In this document: positions 55,287-64,000 of the stretch, piece after piece | Numbering within the stretch: position 1 is the stretch's first letter | Layout: each line of letters opens with the position of its first letter | NCBI GenBank assembly: GCA_022484695.1 | Contig: JAKVKU010000006.1 | Coordinates: 140,003 to 204,002 of the forward strand | Source: Lactobacillus sp. | Lineage (GTDB): Bacteria > Bacillota > Bacilli > Lactobacillales > Lactobacillaceae | Reading direction: 5' to 3' | DNA length: 64,000 nucleotides | Program-made: the position numbers and the translations under genes | The notes under the pieces: generated by a model | Told to the model about the DNA's origin: nothing | Databases searched by the model: none | The model's input: the letters and a program-made list of their open reading frames with translations, nothing else

Positions 55287-57092
55287 ATGAATGTATGGCG
55301 TTTTTATACCCATAATGTTCGGGAATTCTTCCGGCATTGGGGCACGTATATTATTTTAATTGGTGGGACTAACTTATTCATTAGTACCCTGTTGATCCCG
55401 ATCTTTACCAACTTAGCCCAATTGATCGTGGCCATGGGGCATGTGTCTTATTTATCCTACACGAACTTTTTACAGGTCCTGACCCAAAAACCGCTAACTG
55501 TTTTATTATTGGCCTTGTTGTTGATCGTGATGATGCTGGCGGTTTATTGGCAATTTGCCTTTACGATCATTGGTCTGCAGGCCATTTATCATGATCAACG
55601 CCAACCCTTTTGGCAACATGTGCGGACAAGTTTCATCAGTTTTAAAAACCTGCGGCCATTATCGATTTTGTTACTGCTGGGGTATTTCATCGTCATTTTG
55701 CCCTTTGGTCGCATTATTTTTAGTTCCAGACTGTTGGACAAAATCCAAATCCCAGATTTCATCGTGACTTTTATTACTACTAAACCGCTCTTGTTAGCTA
55801 TCTTGATCACGATCTATGTGGTTATCTTGTACTTTGCGGTGCGCTTAATCACCTTTGTGCCGATTTTAGTGAGCCAAAAAATCAGTGCTAAAAAAGCACT
55901 GCTGCAAAGTTGGCAGGTGACTAGACACCGTTTTTGGGGTGTGGTCTTACGGGTCGTCTTGGTGAATATCATGAACTTGATCGTGGCTTATGGTATTGAG
56001 TTGGGAATTTATCTATTGCAGCATTACTTCGATGTTTCCGTTCAAAAATGGGCCTTGACGGCGGGCATTATTAATTTGGGTATTGTCCAATTGGTTTTTG
56101 AACTGTTAGCTGTTTGTAATACGATGATGTTATTACGGATAGCCATTCAAATGGCTGAAGAAGCGCAATTGATGCCGGCCGTATCGGTACAAAAGACTTT
56201 AGTGATCCGCCATCGCATTTGGCGGCGGGTATTCGCCGTGTTGATTCTCCTGGGTTTTGCGGGAACTTATAGTTTATATAATTATGTTTATTTGAAGGGC
56301 ATGACCCGCAATGCCCCCTTGGTGATCAGCCACCGGGGTGTGGATGACGGCAATGGCGTGCAAAATACCATTCCTGCGCTGCAAAAGACCAGCAAAGAAA
56401 AGCCAGACATGGTGGAAATGGATATCCACGAAACCAAAGACAATCAATTTGTGGTAATGCACGATGAAAACTTACAAGAGCTGACTGGGGTCAATGCCAG
56501 ACCCCGGGCGTTGACCTTGGCCCAGCTCACCAAGCTCACTGCCCGGGAAAACGATCAAGCCGCCAAAGTGGCTAGTTTTGATGATTATCTCAGTGCCGCC
56601 GAGAAGTTACATCAGAAATTATTGGTTGAAATCAAAACCACCAAGCAAGATAGTCCTAATATGCTGAATAATTTTATCCAGAAATATGAAAAGCGCTTAT
56701 TGGCGGATAAAGACCAGATCCACTCTTTGGACTACAACGTGGTGGCCGGTTTAAAGAAAAAGGCACCTAAGTTATTTGTCAGCTATATCATGCCTTATAA
56801 TCTAATCTTTCCAACGACCAAGGCCAATGCCTATACCATGGAAATGTCCACCGTAGATGCTGATTTTGTCACCCAAGCTACGGCAGCCAAACAAAAGACT
56901 TATGCCTGGACCGTTGATGATGAAAATAGTATGCAAAAAATGTTGTTCTTAAATGTGGATGGCATCATCAGTGATGACGTGGGTGATTTGCAGCGCGTCA
57001 TCAAAGATAACTTAGATCATCCTAGCTATGCCAAGCAAATCTTACAATTTAATTCCAATTTACCAAGCTTTGGCAGTGCTCCAGAAAACTAA
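55287..57092 (+). CDS. Membrane glycerophosphodiester phosphodiesterase
   Basis: A 601-residue protein. The N-terminal half, about residues 1-330, is a multi-helix membrane domain. The C-terminal catalytic GDPD domain has ISHRGVDDGNGVQNTIPAL and DMVEMDIHETKDNQFVVMHDENL, which carry the metal-binding Glu, Asp and His. The combination is the GPDPase-membrane type found in Firmicutes, thought to act on glycerophosphodiesters or lipoteichoic acid fragments outside the cell. Ends at a strong bidirectional terminator. Confidence 0.9.
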   Translation: MNVWRFYTHNVREFFRHWGTYIILIGGTNLFISTLLIPIFTNLAQLIVAMGHVSYLSYTNFLQVLTQKPLTVLLLALLLIVMMLAVYWQFAFTIIGLQAIYHDQRQPFWQHVRTSFISFKNLRPLSILLLLGYFIVILPFGRIIFSSRLLDKIQIPDFIVTFITTKPLLLAILITIYVVILYFAVRLITFVPILVSQKISAKKALLQSWQVTRHRFWGVVLRVVLVNIMNLIVAYGIELGIYLLQHYFDVSVQKWALTAGIINLGIVQLVFELLAVCNTMMLLRIAIQMAEEAQLMPAVSVQKTLVIRHRIWRRVFAVLILLGFAGTYSLYNYVYLKGMTRNAPLVISHRGVDDGNGVQNTIPALQKTSKEKPDMVEMDIHETKDNQFVVMHDENLQELTGVNARPRALTLAQLTKLTARENDQAAKVASFDDYLSAAEKLHQKLLVEIKTTKQDSPNMLNNFIQKYEKRLLADKDQIHSLDYNVVAGLKKKAPKLFVSYIMPYNLIFPTTKANAYTMEMSTVDADFVTQATAAKQKTYAWTVDDENSMQKMLFLNVDGIISDDVGDLQRVIKDNLDHPSYAKQILQFNSNLPSFGSAPEN

Positions 57093-57102
57093 GGGCACAC
57101 CA

Positions 57103-57152
57103 AAAATACGTCCGATTTTAATTAAAAAAATTAAAGTCAGGACGTATTTTTT
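57103..57152. terminator. Bidirectional terminator
   Basis: AAAATACGTCC pairs with GGACGTATTTT, between convergent GDPD and kinase genes. Confidence 0.85.
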
Positions 57153-58233
57153 AGTCGTTAAAACGCTGGGGATTATGGACTTGTAACGCTTTTTCTCCCA
57201 GTTGTTCATTATAATAATTTAACGCTGGGAAACTGATGGTAAAGGTGCTGCCCGCCCCAACGGTTGAGGTCACACTTAGGTGATGGCCTAATTTATCACT
57301 CAAACGCTGGGCCAAATATAAGCCTAGCCCAGTGGCGTGCTGATTGGCTAAGCGGCCATTGGTTCCGGTAAAACCCTTATCAAAAATCCGCGCCAAATCT
57401 TCTGAGGGGATACCCACACCATCGTCTTGCACATCTAAATACACGGCACCATGGTCTTGGCGAATGGTTAGGGCAATATTGCCGCCCTCTGGGGTATATT
57501 TTAAAGCGTTGGATAAAAGCTGATTGAGAATGTAAGTAAGCCATTTTTCATCGGTTAAGACCACCGCATCAGCATCTGAAACATTTAAGTGAATATGTTT
57601 TTGAAAGAAATAATCCATGTTTTCTTTGACCACAGCCACCACAATAGCCCGGAGATGGTATTCCCGGAGTAAATAGTCATTGGCAAAGTTTTCCAGTCGG
57701 GAATAGTACAAAATTTGGTCCACATAATGATTGATCTGCTGCCATTCCTGATTAAGCTGTTGCTTGGCTTTTGGGGGTATTTGCAAATCCCCGCTATCCA
57801 GCAGTAGTTTGGTGGCGGCCATGGGGACTTTAATATCATGGACCCAACTTTCCACAAATTCCTGCTGATCTTGTTCTTTGGAGATCAAGGCGTCTAGTTG
57901 TTGGTGATGATAGGTGAGCAATTGGTTGATATGGGCCTGTATAAAGCGCTGACCGTGATTTTGCGCACCTTTTAAAGGGATATCTAAGGCATTTTGCCCC
58001 AAATTAAGATGATTGCGCAGACTGGCATACCAACGGTTACGATAAAAATAGACCAGGATCAAAAAAATAATGTACAACACCGTTAACAACACATCCACAT
58101 ACACTAAATAACTAATGGGGATGGGGGAGTTGGGGATGAGCCATAGACTGATATCTAATAGCAGTAGGCCAATGACCCAAAAGATGGTATGGGGAATATG
58201 GTCCAGTAAATAGTCTTTAATTGTCATAGGCAC
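57151..58233 (-). CDS. BceS-type intramembrane-sensing histidine kinase
   Basis: A 360-residue kinase with two closely spaced membrane helices and almost no outside loop (IFWVIGLLLLDISLWLIP and YVDVLLTVLYIIFLILVYF), the hallmark of BceS-type kinases that sense through their ABC transporter. The phospho-acceptor is His in WVHDIKVPMAATKLL; ATPase boxes include QLLSNALKYTPEGG and DDGVGIPSEDLARIFDKGFTG. It lies just after its response regulator gene, 1 bp apart, and next to BceAB-type genes. Confidence 0.92.
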   Translation of the reverse strand: MPMTIKDYLLDHIPHTIFWVIGLLLLDISLWLIPNSPIPISYLVYVDVLLTVLYIIFLILVYFYRNRWYASLRNHLNLGQNALDIPLKGAQNHGQRFIQAHINQLLTYHHQQLDALISKEQDQQEFVESWVHDIKVPMAATKLLLDSGDLQIPPKAKQQLNQEWQQINHYVDQILYYSRLENFANDYLLREYHLRAIVVAVVKENMDYFFQKHIHLNVSDADAVVLTDEKWLTYILNQLLSNALKYTPEGGNIALTIRQDHGAVYLDVQDDGVGIPSEDLARIFDKGFTGTNGRLANQHATGLGLYLAQRLSDKLGHHLSVTSTVGAGSTFTISFPALNYYNEQLGEKALQVHNPQRFND

Positions 58234-58234
58234 C

Positions 58235-58909
58235 TCAAGGGATTAAATAACCTTGACCAATTTTGGTCTGAATATAATTATCAATGCCCGCATTTTCAAT
58301 TTTACGGCGCAAGCGATTGATATTGACCGTTAAGGTATTATCGTCTACAAAACGCTCGTCCTCCCAGAGATCGCGTAAAAGTTCTTCACGGCTGACAATT
58401 TGACCATGGCGCCGCATGAGATACTGTAACAAACGGTATTCGTTTTTTGAGAGGTCCACAACTTCATCATTAATTTTAGCGGAACCACTCTGCAAATCTA
58501 AAACCACGCCGTTATGGTCGATCAAATTTTGGGCATCTTCTTGGTAATCATAGGTGCGCCGCAATAAGGCATTGATCTTAGCTACTAACACTTCCATGGC
58601 AAAGGGCTTACTGACAAAGTCATCCCCGCCCATATTCATGGCCATGATCATATCCATACTAGTATTCCGGGAAGAAATGAAAATAATCGGGACCTTGGAG
58701 ACTTCTCGGATTTTTTGGGTCCAGTGATAGCCATCATAAACCGGCAAATTAATATCCATGAGGACGAGGCTGGGTTTGGTATCTATAAAAATTTTTAAAG
58801 TATCGTTAAAGTCTTGAACTTGAATTGGTTCAAATTGCCATTTTACTAAGTTATCAGCGATCAATTGGCTGATGGTGGTGTCATCTTCGACAATCATAAT
58901 TTTAAACAT
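58235..58909 (-). CDS. BceR-type response regulator
   Basis: A 224-residue OmpR-family regulator: acidic pocket VEDDTT, phospho-Asp in LVLMDINLPVYDG, Lys in VSKPFAME, and a winged helix with LSKNEYRLLQYLMRRHGQIVSREELL and FVDDNTLTVNINRLRRKIE. It pairs with the kinase on its 3' side and is divergent from the transporter genes, where it would bind the intergenic region. Confidence 0.93.
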   Translation of the reverse strand: MFKIMIVEDDTTISQLIADNLVKWQFEPIQVQDFNDTLKIFIDTKPSLVLMDINLPVYDGYHWTQKIREVSKVPIIFISSRNTSMDMIMAMNMGGDDFVSKPFAMEVLVAKINALLRRTYDYQEDAQNLIDHNGVVLDLQSGSAKINDEVVDLSKNEYRLLQYLMRRHGQIVSREELLRDLWEDERFVDDNTLTVNINRLRRKIENAGIDNYIQTKIGQGYLIP

Positions 58910-59004
58910 TTTTTCACCTCAATAATAGAGTACAGACAAGTTAGGAATTTGACAAGTTTTCGAAAATATTGGGCTTAAGTCGCTATGTTCCCAAATTAAA
59001 ATTT

Positions 59005-59020
59005 GCTATCATGAGATAGC
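59005..59020 (+). promoter_or_regulatory. Inverted repeat upstream of the peptide transporter
   Basis: GCTATC-N4-GATAGC, with an overlapping -10-like TATCAT and no good -35. This is what an activator-dependent BceR target may look like. The BceR binding site itself is not certain. Confidence 0.35.
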
Positions 59021-59042
59021 GAGTACAAGGGAGGCAATTGTT

Positions 59043-59816
59043 TTGATATTGACCGCAACGCACTTATCCAAAATATATGGGACAACTTTAAACTTGACCA
59101 AGGCCTTGCAAAACGTGTCGTTAAACGTGGGCACGGGGGAATTTTTAGGGATCATGGGGCCTTCAGGTGCTGGTAAGAGTACCTTATTGAATATATTATC
59201 CACCCTAGATCAACCCACCAGTGGCCAAGTCTGGATCGGCGATCAAGACATCAGTCAATTGCGAGGACAGCAATTAGCCAGTTTTCGCCGCAAAGAATTG
59301 GGATTTATCTTCCAGGATTTTAATTTATTGGAGGCGTTAACGGTGGAAGAAAATATCATTTTGCCCTTAACCTTTAATAAAACCCCAGCGCGGCAAGTTA
59401 GTGCTGAATTAAACCGGGTGACCAAAGTGTTGAACTTGACCCAACTGCTACAGCGTTATCCCGCTGAATTATCCGTGGGACAACGCCAGCGGGTGGCGGC
59501 TGCCCGGGCGTTGGTGGTAAAGCCGAAAATTTTATTTGCCGATGAGCCCACGGGTAGTCTGGATTCCTATTCGGCAACGGAATTACTGCAATATTTACAA
59601 CTCCTGAATCAAAGTAGCCAAATGGCCATTGTCATGGTGACCCACGATGCGTTTACAGCAAGTTTTTGTAAACGGATATTATTCATTAAAGATGGCCAGA
59701 TTTTTTCAGAGATCGTGCGCAAGAATGATCGCCAGGAATTTTTTGACCGGATCATTGATATGCAGGCCACGATTGGTGGTGGAGGTAAGACCAATGCTTT
59801 ACAATCTGGCAGTTAA
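59043..59816 (+). CDS. BceA-type ABC ATPase
   Basis: A 257-residue ATPase starting at TTG after GGGAGG. Walker A is GPSGAGKST, the signature reads LSVGQRQR (Val in place of the usual second Gly of LSGGQ), Walker B is ILFADEPTGSLD. It belongs to the antimicrobial-peptide group of MacB/BceA ATPases, with the DFNLLEALTVEENI Q-loop region. It overlaps the permease gene by 23 bp. The variant LSVGQ is worth noting but is tolerated in some ABC proteins. Confidence 0.9.
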   Translation: MILTATHLSKIYGTTLNLTKALQNVSLNVGTGEFLGIMGPSGAGKSTLLNILSTLDQPTSGQVWIGDQDISQLRGQQLASFRRKELGFIFQDFNLLEALTVEENIILPLTFNKTPARQVSAELNRVTKVLNLTQLLQRYPAELSVGQRQRVAAARALVVKPKILFADEPTGSLDSYSATELLQYLQLLNQSSQMAIVMVTHDAFTASFCKRILFIKDGQIFSEIVRKNDRQEFFDRIIDMQATIGGGGKTNALQSGS

Positions 59817-61821
59817 AAATTTTAAGCGCTATCGGGTGATCCATGGTATTCAGATCAGTATCGGGGCCTTAGCGGTGATGATCATGTTTGATTTCTCCTT
59901 GATGGGTGCTGATGCCAAATTAATGTATGTCTTTGGCAATACCACCATCAGTCGGAGTTTATTATTTCTATTCACCTTGGTGGTGGCTGGGTTATTGATC
60001 CTTTTCAGCACCTATTGGAATCGGCTGTTGATGCGCCAACGCTATCAAGAAATAGGTCAGTTGGCCTTAATGGGGATGCCGACGCTGAAAATTTTGCTGG
60101 CCTTTGCCATTGAATTTTTGTTGAGTCAGATCATCGCTTTAGGGATTGGCCTGTGCTTGGGGTTGTTATTTTATAAATTATTGGCAATGATTTTGTTAAA
60201 AGTCAGCTATGTGAATTTTGCCATTGGCTTTTATTTTAATTGGCGGGCGCTGATACCGGTGCTCGTTTTGATCCCAATTTTGCAGGGGATTTTGTTTTTA
60301 AATAATCTGATTACCATTAAACGCCTATCTTTACTGCGCCTGTTAAAACCAAAGGGTCCCAGTGTGCCAGAAGTGTTGCCCCTGTGGCAGCTGCAGTTAT
60401 TGAGTTTATTGGTTTTAGGCCTATTGTTGGGGGGGGCCCATGGGTTAGTTCATTTATTTTCCGTGGATGACTTTCTCGCCCGGTATTTGAATATTTCCCT
60501 CATGGCCGGTTTATTCTTAGCGGTATTATTGCTAAATATCGCTTGGATTTTAGGCCTGCTGGGCTTGTGGCGTATTGTGATTCCCACTTTGATTTTGTGT
60601 TTGCGCCGCTTTAAAAAACTGTATTTCATTCAACAGCGGATATTCACGTTTTCAGAACTAAGCCGTTGGAGTTATCGCAATATGAAATCTTTGACGGGCA
60701 TTACTTTGCTATTAGGCCTCGCATTTACGTTTCTGGGGATGGGGGCCCTAGTTTCCCGGTATGGGCTGAATACCATTGATAATTATACCCCCTACAGTTT
60801 GTTGGCCAGGGCCAATAAACAAGCTGAGATCGATCAAATTTTAAAACAGGATAAAGTCGTGGCCCAAATTCAACCAGTTTTCCAGACTAAGATCTTACCA
60901 GTGACTTATAATTTGGATACCGTTGTCGGGCACAATTATCACAGTAACGCCGATCCCAGCATGGTGCTGACCCAGGGGACTTATAATCGCTTTGCCCGCT
61001 ATCGGGGGCTGAAAACTTTGAAATTGCAGCCGGGCCAAGCCGGTATCATTATGCCTGTCACTAGTATTTTAAAAGTTACAGGTAAAAAAGATATCGCTGC
61101 CCAAAAGCCCGTGGTGCAAGTGGGGGCATATGCCCAGTTAAAATTGCGAATCACCTCAATTACCAATCAATTCCCTTTGGGGGAGGATGCAGCATTTCAG
61201 ATAGCAATTATCGTTAGCCCCCAGGATTATGCTAAACTTAATGAAGGGCTCAGCCGGAATTATGTGGCCTATGATATTTTTGAACCCTTAAGCACCAAAA
61301 CGTTGACCAGCATTGAGCGGCTCAATCAAGATGCCTATATTCATCTATCCGCGGGGCATTTGGTCCATCGGGGTCCAGGGACTGCCAAAGAAAGGACATT
61401 TGTCCAAGAACAGGTCTTTGTGCGGCAGTCGCAAAAAGCCCGAATTCAAAAACTGATAGGTTTTGGCATGTTCATTGGGGTATTGGTGAGTTTAGTCGTG
61501 GTGGTGGCCATGGGCGCCATTTTAATGTTAAAACGCCTCATGGTTGCGGCTGAACTCCGGGATGATTACCAGACCCTCATCAAAATTGGGCGTAATCCGG
61601 TGGATTTACGCCATAGCATTATTTGGGCCCATGTTTTCATTTTTGCGTCGTTATTATTATTAGGCCTGTTGCAGGCCTTGATCGTGGCGAATACCTTCCG
61701 CCTGTTGGTAAATAATCCCAACTTCCAATTGCTCTACTTGGTCACCGGTATTTGTATTTTAATTTATGGTTTGATTGGCGCCTTGACCACCGCAATTTAC
61801 CTGCGCGCTGTCAATCTTTAA
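59794..61821 (+). CDS. BceB-type ABC permease
   Basis: A 675-residue FtsX/MacB-like permease. Several membrane helices lead to a large extracellular domain, about residues 320-560, rich in charged and polar residues, then further helices to the C-terminus. This is the BceB layout, in which the outside domain binds cyclic or lipid II-bound peptide antibiotics. ATG 59794 follows GGAGG inside the ATPase gene; the frame continues upstream but without a better start. It works with BceA and signals to the adjacent kinase. Confidence 0.9.
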   Translation: MLYNLAVKNFKRYRVIHGIQISIGALAVMIMFDFSLMGADAKLMYVFGNTTISRSLLFLFTLVVAGLLILFSTYWNRLLMRQRYQEIGQLALMGMPTLKILLAFAIEFLLSQIIALGIGLCLGLLFYKLLAMILLKVSYVNFAIGFYFNWRALIPVLVLIPILQGILFLNNLITIKRLSLLRLLKPKGPSVPEVLPLWQLQLLSLLVLGLLLGGAHGLVHLFSVDDFLARYLNISLMAGLFLAVLLLNIAWILGLLGLWRIVIPTLILCLRRFKKLYFIQQRIFTFSELSRWSYRNMKSLTGITLLLGLAFTFLGMGALVSRYGLNTIDNYTPYSLLARANKQAEIDQILKQDKVVAQIQPVFQTKILPVTYNLDTVVGHNYHSNADPSMVLTQGTYNRFARYRGLKTLKLQPGQAGIIMPVTSILKVTGKKDIAAQKPVVQVGAYAQLKLRITSITNQFPLGEDAAFQIAIIVSPQDYAKLNEGLSRNYVAYDIFEPLSTKTLTSIERLNQDAYIHLSAGHLVHRGPGTAKERTFVQEQVFVRQSQKARIQKLIGFGMFIGVLVSLVVVVAMGAILMLKRLMVAAELRDDYQTLIKIGRNPVDLRHSIIWAHVFIFASLLLLGLLQALIVANTFRLLVNNPNFQLLYLVTGICILIYGLIGALTTAIYLRAVNL

Positions 61822-61843
61822 AAATTGTAGAAAAGAGGCACCC

Positions 61844-62683
61844 ATGAATACTTCCACTGCTAAGATTAAAACCGTTGCTAAAACCGCCTTACGGGGCCAC
61901 TGGGTTCAACCCGTATTATTGTTGGTAACAACGTATTTAATTACTTATTTATTAGATTCTATCCTGGTTAGTATCTTTGACCCCAATGCATTTATGTACG
62001 TTTTATTGTTGATGTTACTGAATTACTTTGTGATTTTTGCCTTGGATTATGGTCAATACTATTATCCCATGAGTTTGTTTGGGCATCAAAAATTTAGCAT
62101 CGCCATGCTGTTTGTAGGTTACAACAAGTTCTTTTATAAGCGCCTGGTGGTGTTAAATTTCATTAAGTCCATTCTTTTGACCCTGAGCTCCTTATTGGTA
62201 TTTATCCCCTTCATTGGGAAATTAAATTGGCTGAATATTTTAAGCCTGATGTTTAATACTTCGGATATCACGTTGTTCAACCGGCTCTTTAAGATTGTCC
62301 AGCAGTTTACCATGGGGCATTTGCTGGCTTTATTGGGCCTACTAATTGTTTTTGGGCTGATCTTCTTATTGTTAGAAGCTTTCTTTCAAATCACCGGCTA
62401 CTTGGTCTTTGAAAACGCACAAAACCCCAGTGCACACTTCGTTGTCTCGGGGATGTTACTGCTGAAGGGGCATTGGGGTCAATTATTACGGCTGCAATTG
62501 TCATTTATCATTTGGTATTTCTTTTACGCCTTTACCTTTGTTTGGTTGATTCCGTATCGGCAAATGGCAATTTTTGTTTTTTATCTCAATTTAAAACAAG
62601 ACTTTGCCCAAAAACTAAGTGCCTATACCAATGAGGCTAAAACACCAGATTCAGACGATCAATCCAAAGAAGATAACGATTAA
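61844..62683 (+). CDS. DUF975 family membrane protein
   Basis: A 279-residue protein with about six hydrophobic segments and the DUF975 pattern: AKTALRGHWVQPVLLL at the N-terminus and FVWLIPYRQMAIFVFYLNLKQDF near the C-terminus. Function unknown. It starts 23 bp after the permease, so it may belong to the resistance operon. Its TAA stop shares TTAA with the convergent ABM-like gene, leaving no room for a terminator. Confidence 0.83.
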   Translation: MNTSTAKIKTVAKTALRGHWVQPVLLLVTTYLITYLLDSILVSIFDPNAFMYVLLLMLLNYFVIFALDYGQYYYPMSLFGHQKFSIAMLFVGYNKFFYKRLVVLNFIKSILLTLSSLLVFIPFIGKLNWLNILSLMFNTSDITLFNRLFKIVQQFTMGHLLALLGLLIVFGLIFLLLEAFFQITGYLVFENAQNPSAHFVVSGMLLLKGHWGQLLRLQLSFIIWYFFYAFTFVWLIPYRQMAIFVFYLNLKQDFAQKLSAYTNEAKTPDSDDQSKEDND

Positions 62684-63171
62684 TTGTCTAGGGTATAGCT
62701 GGTCTCATAATAGCTCCATTCACTGGAGCTGCGTTTTTGTAAATCGTTAATGGCTTTAAAACCGGGTTGTAGTTCCCATTGTTCAAAGGCATTTTGGTCT
62801 TGCCAACTGGTGTACAATAGATATTGTTTCCGAGAACCAGCTTGCACGCCCAAAAAACTGGTGTGATTGCTGTCGGCGGTATTTGCAACAAAATTTTGAA
62901 TCTGCTTCCAGTAGGCATCATCTTCATCTAAATTGAAATTGAAAAACATGAAGTGATTTAAATTGTAAATGGTACTATTGGTGCTTTCGTAACGAATATC
63001 AAAGGTGACCGGTGCTTGGAAAACAGAAGCTTTAGCGGTGATCTCCATGAGCTGATAGTCCTTAGCCTGGGTATCCCGGGGTTTTAACAAATATAGGGGT
63101 CGTGTTGGCTGTTTGGCCTTGATTTGCGTTAAAATGGTTTTGCTGCCAAGGGTTAAATAGATTTTTTTCAA
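62680..63171 (-). CDS. ABM-domain protein, possible heme-degrading-monooxygenase relative
   Basis: About 163 residues. The C-terminal part, YLLYTSWQDQNAFEQWELQPGFKAI, is the antibiotic-biosynthesis-monooxygenase (ABM) fold signature also used by HmoB/IsdG heme oxygenases; the N-terminal part is less conserved. Heme breakdown is possible but not shown. TTG 63171 lies 8 bp after a GGAGG site; the apparent upstream start lies within that ribosome site. Convergent with the DUF975 gene. Confidence 0.65.
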   Translation of the reverse strand: MKKIYLTLGSKTILTQIKAKQPTRPLYLLKPRDTQAKDYQLMEITAKASVFQAPVTFDIRYESTNSTIYNLNHFMFFNFNLDEDDAYWKQIQNFVANTADSNHTSFLGVQAGSRKQYLLYTSWQDQNAFEQWELQPGFKAINDLQKRSSSEWSYYETSYTLDN

Positions 63172-63227
63172 ATTACTTACCTCCAAAAATAGTGATTAAA
63201 TATGACATAAATGAAAGGATGAGTGCG

Positions 63228-63971
63228 ATGAAGTTAACAGTACTGGGTTATTATGGCGGCTATCCTTATGCCGGCCACGGCACTAGTGGGTATTTACTGC
63301 AAAGTGAAACGGGTTTTAATTTACTTTTAGAATGTGGCAGTGGGGTGTTACTGGCACTGCAAAACTATTTAGATCCCTTACAATTAGACGCTGTGCTGTT
63401 GTCCCATTATCATCATGATCACACTGCCGATGTGGGTGTCTTGCAGTATTACTGGCAACTTGCACCAGGCCAGCACAAGGAGCCGGTTTTACCCATTTAT
63501 GGGCATACGCGGGAAACATTGAGTTTTGCAGCTTTGACCATGCCTAATATTACCCAGGGGCAGGCCTATGATCCAGATGGGGTTTTAAAATTAGGGCCGT
63601 TTGAAATCACCTTCTTACCAACAAAGCACCCAGTACCAGCTTATGCCATGCGCATCAAAGAAACAAGTACCGGTAAGGTATTAACGTTTACGTCGGACAC
63701 GGCTTACATCGATACCCTGGTGGATTTTGCCAAAGATAGCGACCTGTTAATGACAGATACCAACTTTTTCGCGGATAAAACTGGCAAAATTTGGCACATG
63801 ACCTCAACTGAGTCTGGTAAATTAGCTCAAAAATCTAAAGTAAAACATCTGTTATTGACACATTTGCCGCAACAGGGTAATTTAGAAAAATTAAAAAAAG
63901 AAGCTGAAATAACAAGTGAAGGCATTTTAGTGGACTATGCTCAAGAGGGATTAACGATTAAACTGGCTTAA
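63228..63971 (+). CDS. Metallo-beta-lactamase-fold hydrolase (YhfI/RNase Z-like)
   Basis: A 247-residue MBL-fold protein. The metal motif is SHYHHDHTAD (HxHxDH), with a second-site His in PTKHPVPAY, an Asp in TSDTAY and a late His in LTHLPQ. The pattern resembles the YhfI/RNase Z-like group; the substrate is unknown. ATG 63228 follows AAAGGATG with good spacing. It is divergent from the ABM-like gene and is the last complete gene in the window. Confidence 0.88.
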   Translation: MKLTVLGYYGGYPYAGHGTSGYLLQSETGFNLLLECGSGVLLALQNYLDPLQLDAVLLSHYHHDHTADVGVLQYYWQLAPGQHKEPVLPIYGHTRETLSFAALTMPNITQGQAYDPDGVLKLGPFEITFLPTKHPVPAYAMRIKETSTGKVLTFTSDTAYIDTLVDFAKDSDLLMTDTNFFADKTGKIWHMTSTESGKLAQKSKVKHLLLTHLPQQGNLEKLKKEAEITSEGILVDYAQEGLTIKLA

Positions 63972-64000
63972 GCCATGGCTTTGTGAGCTTGTGAAGCAAA

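Overview
The window looks like a chromosomal segment from a member of the Lactobacillaceae (low-to-moderate GC Firmicute). Supporting signs are the rsmG-noc-parB-DUF951-ychF-DUF1129-guaB gene order found near the replication origin in lactobacilli, a cysteine-free L33, MurE next to an aspartate racemase, LCP proteins, a GH25-SLAP lysozyme, a glgBCDAP-amylase operon and an anaerobic ribonucleotide reductase. The genus is not assigned. I saw no rRNA, tRNA, CRISPR array, phage or insertion sequence; this is mostly ordinary chromosome with dense regulatory sites.

Layout. 1-2.3 kb: a CDF metal exporter cut by the left edge, an HD-domain protein and an alpha-carbonic anhydrase. 2.3-6.1 kb: an iron/siderophore-type ABC importer whose binding protein lacks a lipobox. 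6.1-10.4 kb: rpmG, a purine permease, a GNAT acetyltransferase, gatD without murT, a CvpA-family protein and an unrecognised acidic protein. 10.5-17.0 kb: the origin-type cluster ending in guaB, notable for lacking parA. 17.2-24.8 kb: surface lipoprotein plus lysozyme, a MarR-controlled drug-type ABC exporter, and a two-component system followed by a D,D-carboxypeptidase. 25.0-35.1 kb: glycogen synthesis and breakdown. 35.1-43.7 kb: murE-racD, DNA glycosylase, small DUF proteins, a zinc/manganese-type ABC pair and PepF. 43.8-46.3 kb: two tandem LCP ligases. 46.4-49.2 kb: nrdDG with NrdR boxes. 49.3-55.3 kb: a polysaccharide deacetylase lipoprotein and a sucrose-type locus built from a proton symporter, a GH32 enzyme, a ROK fructokinase and a LacI regulator, with no PTS. 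55.3-64 kb: membrane GDPD, a Bce-type peptide-resistance module, a DUF975 protein, an ABM-like protein and a metallo-beta-lactamase-fold hydrolase.

How it works together. Several units form complete pathways with visible control sites: sugar entry and cleavage (LacI operators plus cre), glycogen storage, deoxynucleotide supply without oxygen (NrdR boxes), metal efflux (SmtB/CzrA-type operator) and iron uptake (Fur-like box). The observations most worth checking are the missing parA together with a perfect everted pair of parS half-sites in front of rsmG-noc-parB, the PTS-independent sucrose locus with three operators, the non-lipidated iron-binding protein, and a cluster of unexplained inverted repeats at 41.25-41.37 kb. 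Nothing here clearly amounts to a wholly new system.
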